DNA of 32,393 nt from Gillisia sp. (GTDB taxonomy: Bacteria; Bacteroidota; Bacteroidia; Flavobacteriales; Flavobacteriaceae): NCBI GenBank assembly GCA_024635655.1, contig JAGXIL010000081.1, forward strand, positions 1-32,393, written 5' to 3'. The notes under the pieces were generated by a model, which worked only from the letters and a program-made list of their open reading frames with translations, was not told the DNA's origin and ran no database searches. The translations under genes and the position numbers were made by a program. The stretch's first letter is position 1, and every line of letters starts with the position of its first letter. This document shows, one piece after another, positions 31,501 through 32,393 of the stretch.

Positions 31501-32393
31501 TCGCTCTGTCCGTTCCTACTACCGAAAATTTCAATGTCGATACTCTGAAAAACTATAGTCCCGGCAGTAGGATTTTGAGAAAACGTAGCCTGCGGAAATT
31601 GTTCCTGCAATTCCTGGGTATAATCCGGCACCACAAATTCACAGTTTTCATTAAAATAATCATTTAGATCTGAACATTCAAATTCAAAAGCTGCTTCTTC
31701 CTCCTCTAATGTGAGCTCAAAACTGCAATTACTATCGTTTTCTGAAGCGTCTCCTACTGTAAATACAATCTGCTGACTTTCATAAATAATTTCTCCTGGT
31801 GCAGGAGTTTGAACAACATTTTCCCTTAATTCTTCTTCTGAAGTGCAATTATCTGAAACCCCTACTTCACTGCGATAATCGGGAACTTCAAAACCAACTG
31901 CAGGATCGAAGGTTTTTGTTCTTGGAGAAGGACAATCAATTACCGGTGGGGTTAAATCCTCAAGGATGAGTTGAAAATTACAGGAATCCCTTTGGCTCCC
32001 ATTCGTAGCAGAAATAGAAACCGAAGTACTGGCTGAAATAAACGTTCCCGCTTCAGGTGATTGCGAAAATTCTGCGTTAGGAAATTCTGCAGCCATTTCT
32101 GTTGTATAATCCGGCACCTCAAATTGACAATTTTCATCGAAAATTTCCTCTTGGGTTGGTGGACATTCAATTTCAAACGGTTCCTCCTCTTCGCGTAATG
32201 TCAGCTGGAAACCGCAGTTATCACTAATTTCTGCAGCATCTTCTACGCTGAAAGAAATCTGCTGACTTTCATATATAATTGCTCCCGCTGCAGGAGTTTG
32301 AATCAAATTTTGTCTCAATTCTTCTTCTGAATTACAATTATCTGAAACCTCTGCTTCACTACGATAATCAGGAACTTCAAAACCGACTTCAGG
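28533..32393 (-). CDS. Giant T9SS-secreted HYR/Ig-like repeat protein, 5' end outside window (at least 1286 aa)
   Basis: C-terminal part of a very large cell-surface or secreted protein. The frame stays open to the window edge; the TTG at 32318 is an internal Leu codon, and 25 further in-frame codons precede it. About fifteen repeats of about 80 residues are visible. Two types alternate: type A (FDPxxGFxVPDYR...SDNC...QTPAxGTxIxxSQ...CSFxLTLEEE) and type B (ENCxFxVPDYT...FSQxPxAGT...DSCxFxLxLED), both HYR-like. One type C repeat (xVxLDxxGxAxIT...FxCxDIG) interrupts near 30950-31190, and three type C repeats follow at about 28795-29520. The last 80 residues (28536-28775) are a type A T9SS sorting domain: YPNPTTGPFTF, VEAFDTRGR, YILKVITTKG. 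Adhesion or matrix function is an inference. Confidence 0.92.
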   Translation of the reverse strand, partial: PEVGFEVPDYRSEAEVSDNCNSEEELRQNLIQTPAAGAIIYESQQISFSVEDAAEISDNCGFQLTLREEEEPFEIECPPTQEEIFDENCQFEVPDYTTEMAAEFPNAEFSQSPEAGTFISASTSVSISATNGSQRDSCNFQLILEDLTPPVIDCPSPRTKTFDPAVGFEVPDYRSEVGVSDNCTSEEELRENVVQTPAPGEIIYESQQIVFTVGDASENDSNCSFELTLEEEEAAFEFECSDLNDYFNENCEFVVPDYTQELQEQFPQATFSQNPTAGTIVFQSIDIEIFGSRNGQSDSCIFFVLIGDNTKPQIQCPDPQMESFDPEEGFIVPDYRDEVLLSDNCATGDQIKGNLVQTPAAGTVIYSSQSVSFYVNDSAGNDADCSFQLTLEEEVPEPPVASCKDLLVYLDENGEAQITAEELYDGDPAEDGVTLEIDRSSFTCADIGDQNVQLEVMASNGAAVTCTAIVYVRDNSPPRTDCSNMPIIVTYEGEKEYIVPDFSVLFTNSDNCTENLRYSQSPEIGTILSENTTAIFSIEDETGNVRSCSFPITFAEDEEPQPSITCASADDIPPLYLDENCENEAIDFKPYVTVQNPTNSTELTQTVTRVDKMLTVKIELIDNGTVVDECSFSVELLDITVPEIKCPGDQTVNYDFNTGFALPDYMPQATASDNCGVEKIIQTPEPGTILNENTQITLVVTDTSGNIDECSFMVILSEEEVIEISCPSDKIESLGSDCSFTVPDYTAEGSVNMEGASVTQSPPPGTIIKEDTTIFITATLGDKVDTCTFELTLEDTTDPEINCPDEQFENFDPSTGFTLPDYRDLASASDNCEAATVTQNPPEGTVVIEDTQITLLVTDTSGNSTQCQFMVILSEEEIIEISCPGDQVEQTDQNCQFEVPNYTDRVSLNFENAVITQSPEPGEIINQNTIVVLTATLDGKTDTCTFEIVLEDNISPVANCVSGFGIGLGSGGTATLTAEEINFQSTDNCGIVDMTIDKTSFTTADIGENTITLTVTDAAGNTDSCQTTVTVTGDNTDPEDFTCRNEVTLLLDETGNVTLLAEDLYTGDPGDRTFELSRSEFSCDDIGSNTITFSYAGEEDSDGSCPVTVNVQDSSSPVLRTNNLSVVLDNNGQATITPEMIDNGSTDNCGITSLSLDITRFTCKDLGQNEVILTVTDENGNSATATAVVTVTGECEDTPPPPIGDNVDYTIIYPNPTTGPFTFATPKGVQILRVEAFDTRGRFIAAKDYPETITRYEMDLTGVQSAVYILKVITTKGDEIVRVIIK

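Noticed and set aside
28533..32393. Tandem DNA repeats considered as a CRISPR array.
   Set aside because: The repeats are long, diverged and in frame, and encode regular HYR-like protein domains; there are no short identical repeats with unique spacers and no cas genes.
1..32393. tRNA, rRNA, tmRNA or riboswitch genes.
   Set aside because: No cloverleaf, conserved rRNA segment or known riboswitch core was recognised by eye in the intergenic regions; a covariance-model scan would be needed to exclude small RNAs.

Overview
The window looks like a chromosomal segment of a member of the Bacteroidota, most likely a marine-type Flavobacteriaceae (Gramella/Salegentibacter-like). The evidence is AT-rich DNA, -7 promoter boxes of the TAnnTTTG type, little Shine-Dalgarno signal, a type IX secretion (T9SS) C-terminal sorting domain, a lipoprotein with a Capnocytophaga-type surface-export signal, and families typical of that phylum (DUF5686 with a carboxypeptidase-regulatory-like domain, DUF3857, DUF1015). 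No rRNA, tRNA, insertion sequence, phage or CRISPR array was found.

Left part (1-9375): a D-lactate dehydrogenase/lactate permease operon (ldhA-lctP), a secreted metal-dependent amidohydrolase, a SnoaL/NTF2-like protein, and two leftward flavoenzymes: a BBE-type FAD oxidase and an orphan fumarate-reductase/aspartate-oxidase-like flavoprotein. The genes are separated by unusually long gaps of about 500 bp. Middle part (9376-14250): a leftward WYL-domain regulator, a 0.58 kb repeat-filled gap, then a rightward thiol/metal-stress-like cluster. That cluster holds a DsbA/FrnE-type oxidoreductase, a small CxxC protein overlapping it by one base, a SigZ-type ECF sigma factor, an ArsI/CadI-type glyoxalase-fold enzyme, and a secreted alpha/beta hydrolase preceded by an ECF-type promoter. 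A strong bidirectional terminator closes it.

Right part (14268-28526): a surface-lipoprotein candidate (leftward), smpB, an outer-membrane DUF5686 protein, pcm (leftward), then eight co-directional genes: Gfo/Idh dehydrogenase, 3-hydroxybutyryl-CoA dehydrogenase, DUF1015, yggS, a DnaQ/GIY-YIG nuclease fusion, a DUF3857 protein, a voltage-gated-type cation channel, and miaA. The last four are tightly packed or overlapping. The right edge (28533-32393) is the C-terminal 1.29 k residues of a giant leftward T9SS-secreted protein made of about fifteen HYR-like/Ig-like repeats; its start lies outside the window.

The most unusual signal is not in the genes. Several intergenic gaps carry modular repeats of two kinds: heptanucleotide direct-repeat arrays in strict 7-bp register, and phased hexamer arrays (TCTGCG, TCCGCG, TCCGTG) spaced mostly 9-13 bp apart. 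Two distant copies of the TCTGCG array conserve the spacing (10/13-14/9 bp) better than the spacer sequence. A 23-bp perfect palindrome also sits between the divergent pcm and Gfo/Idh genes.
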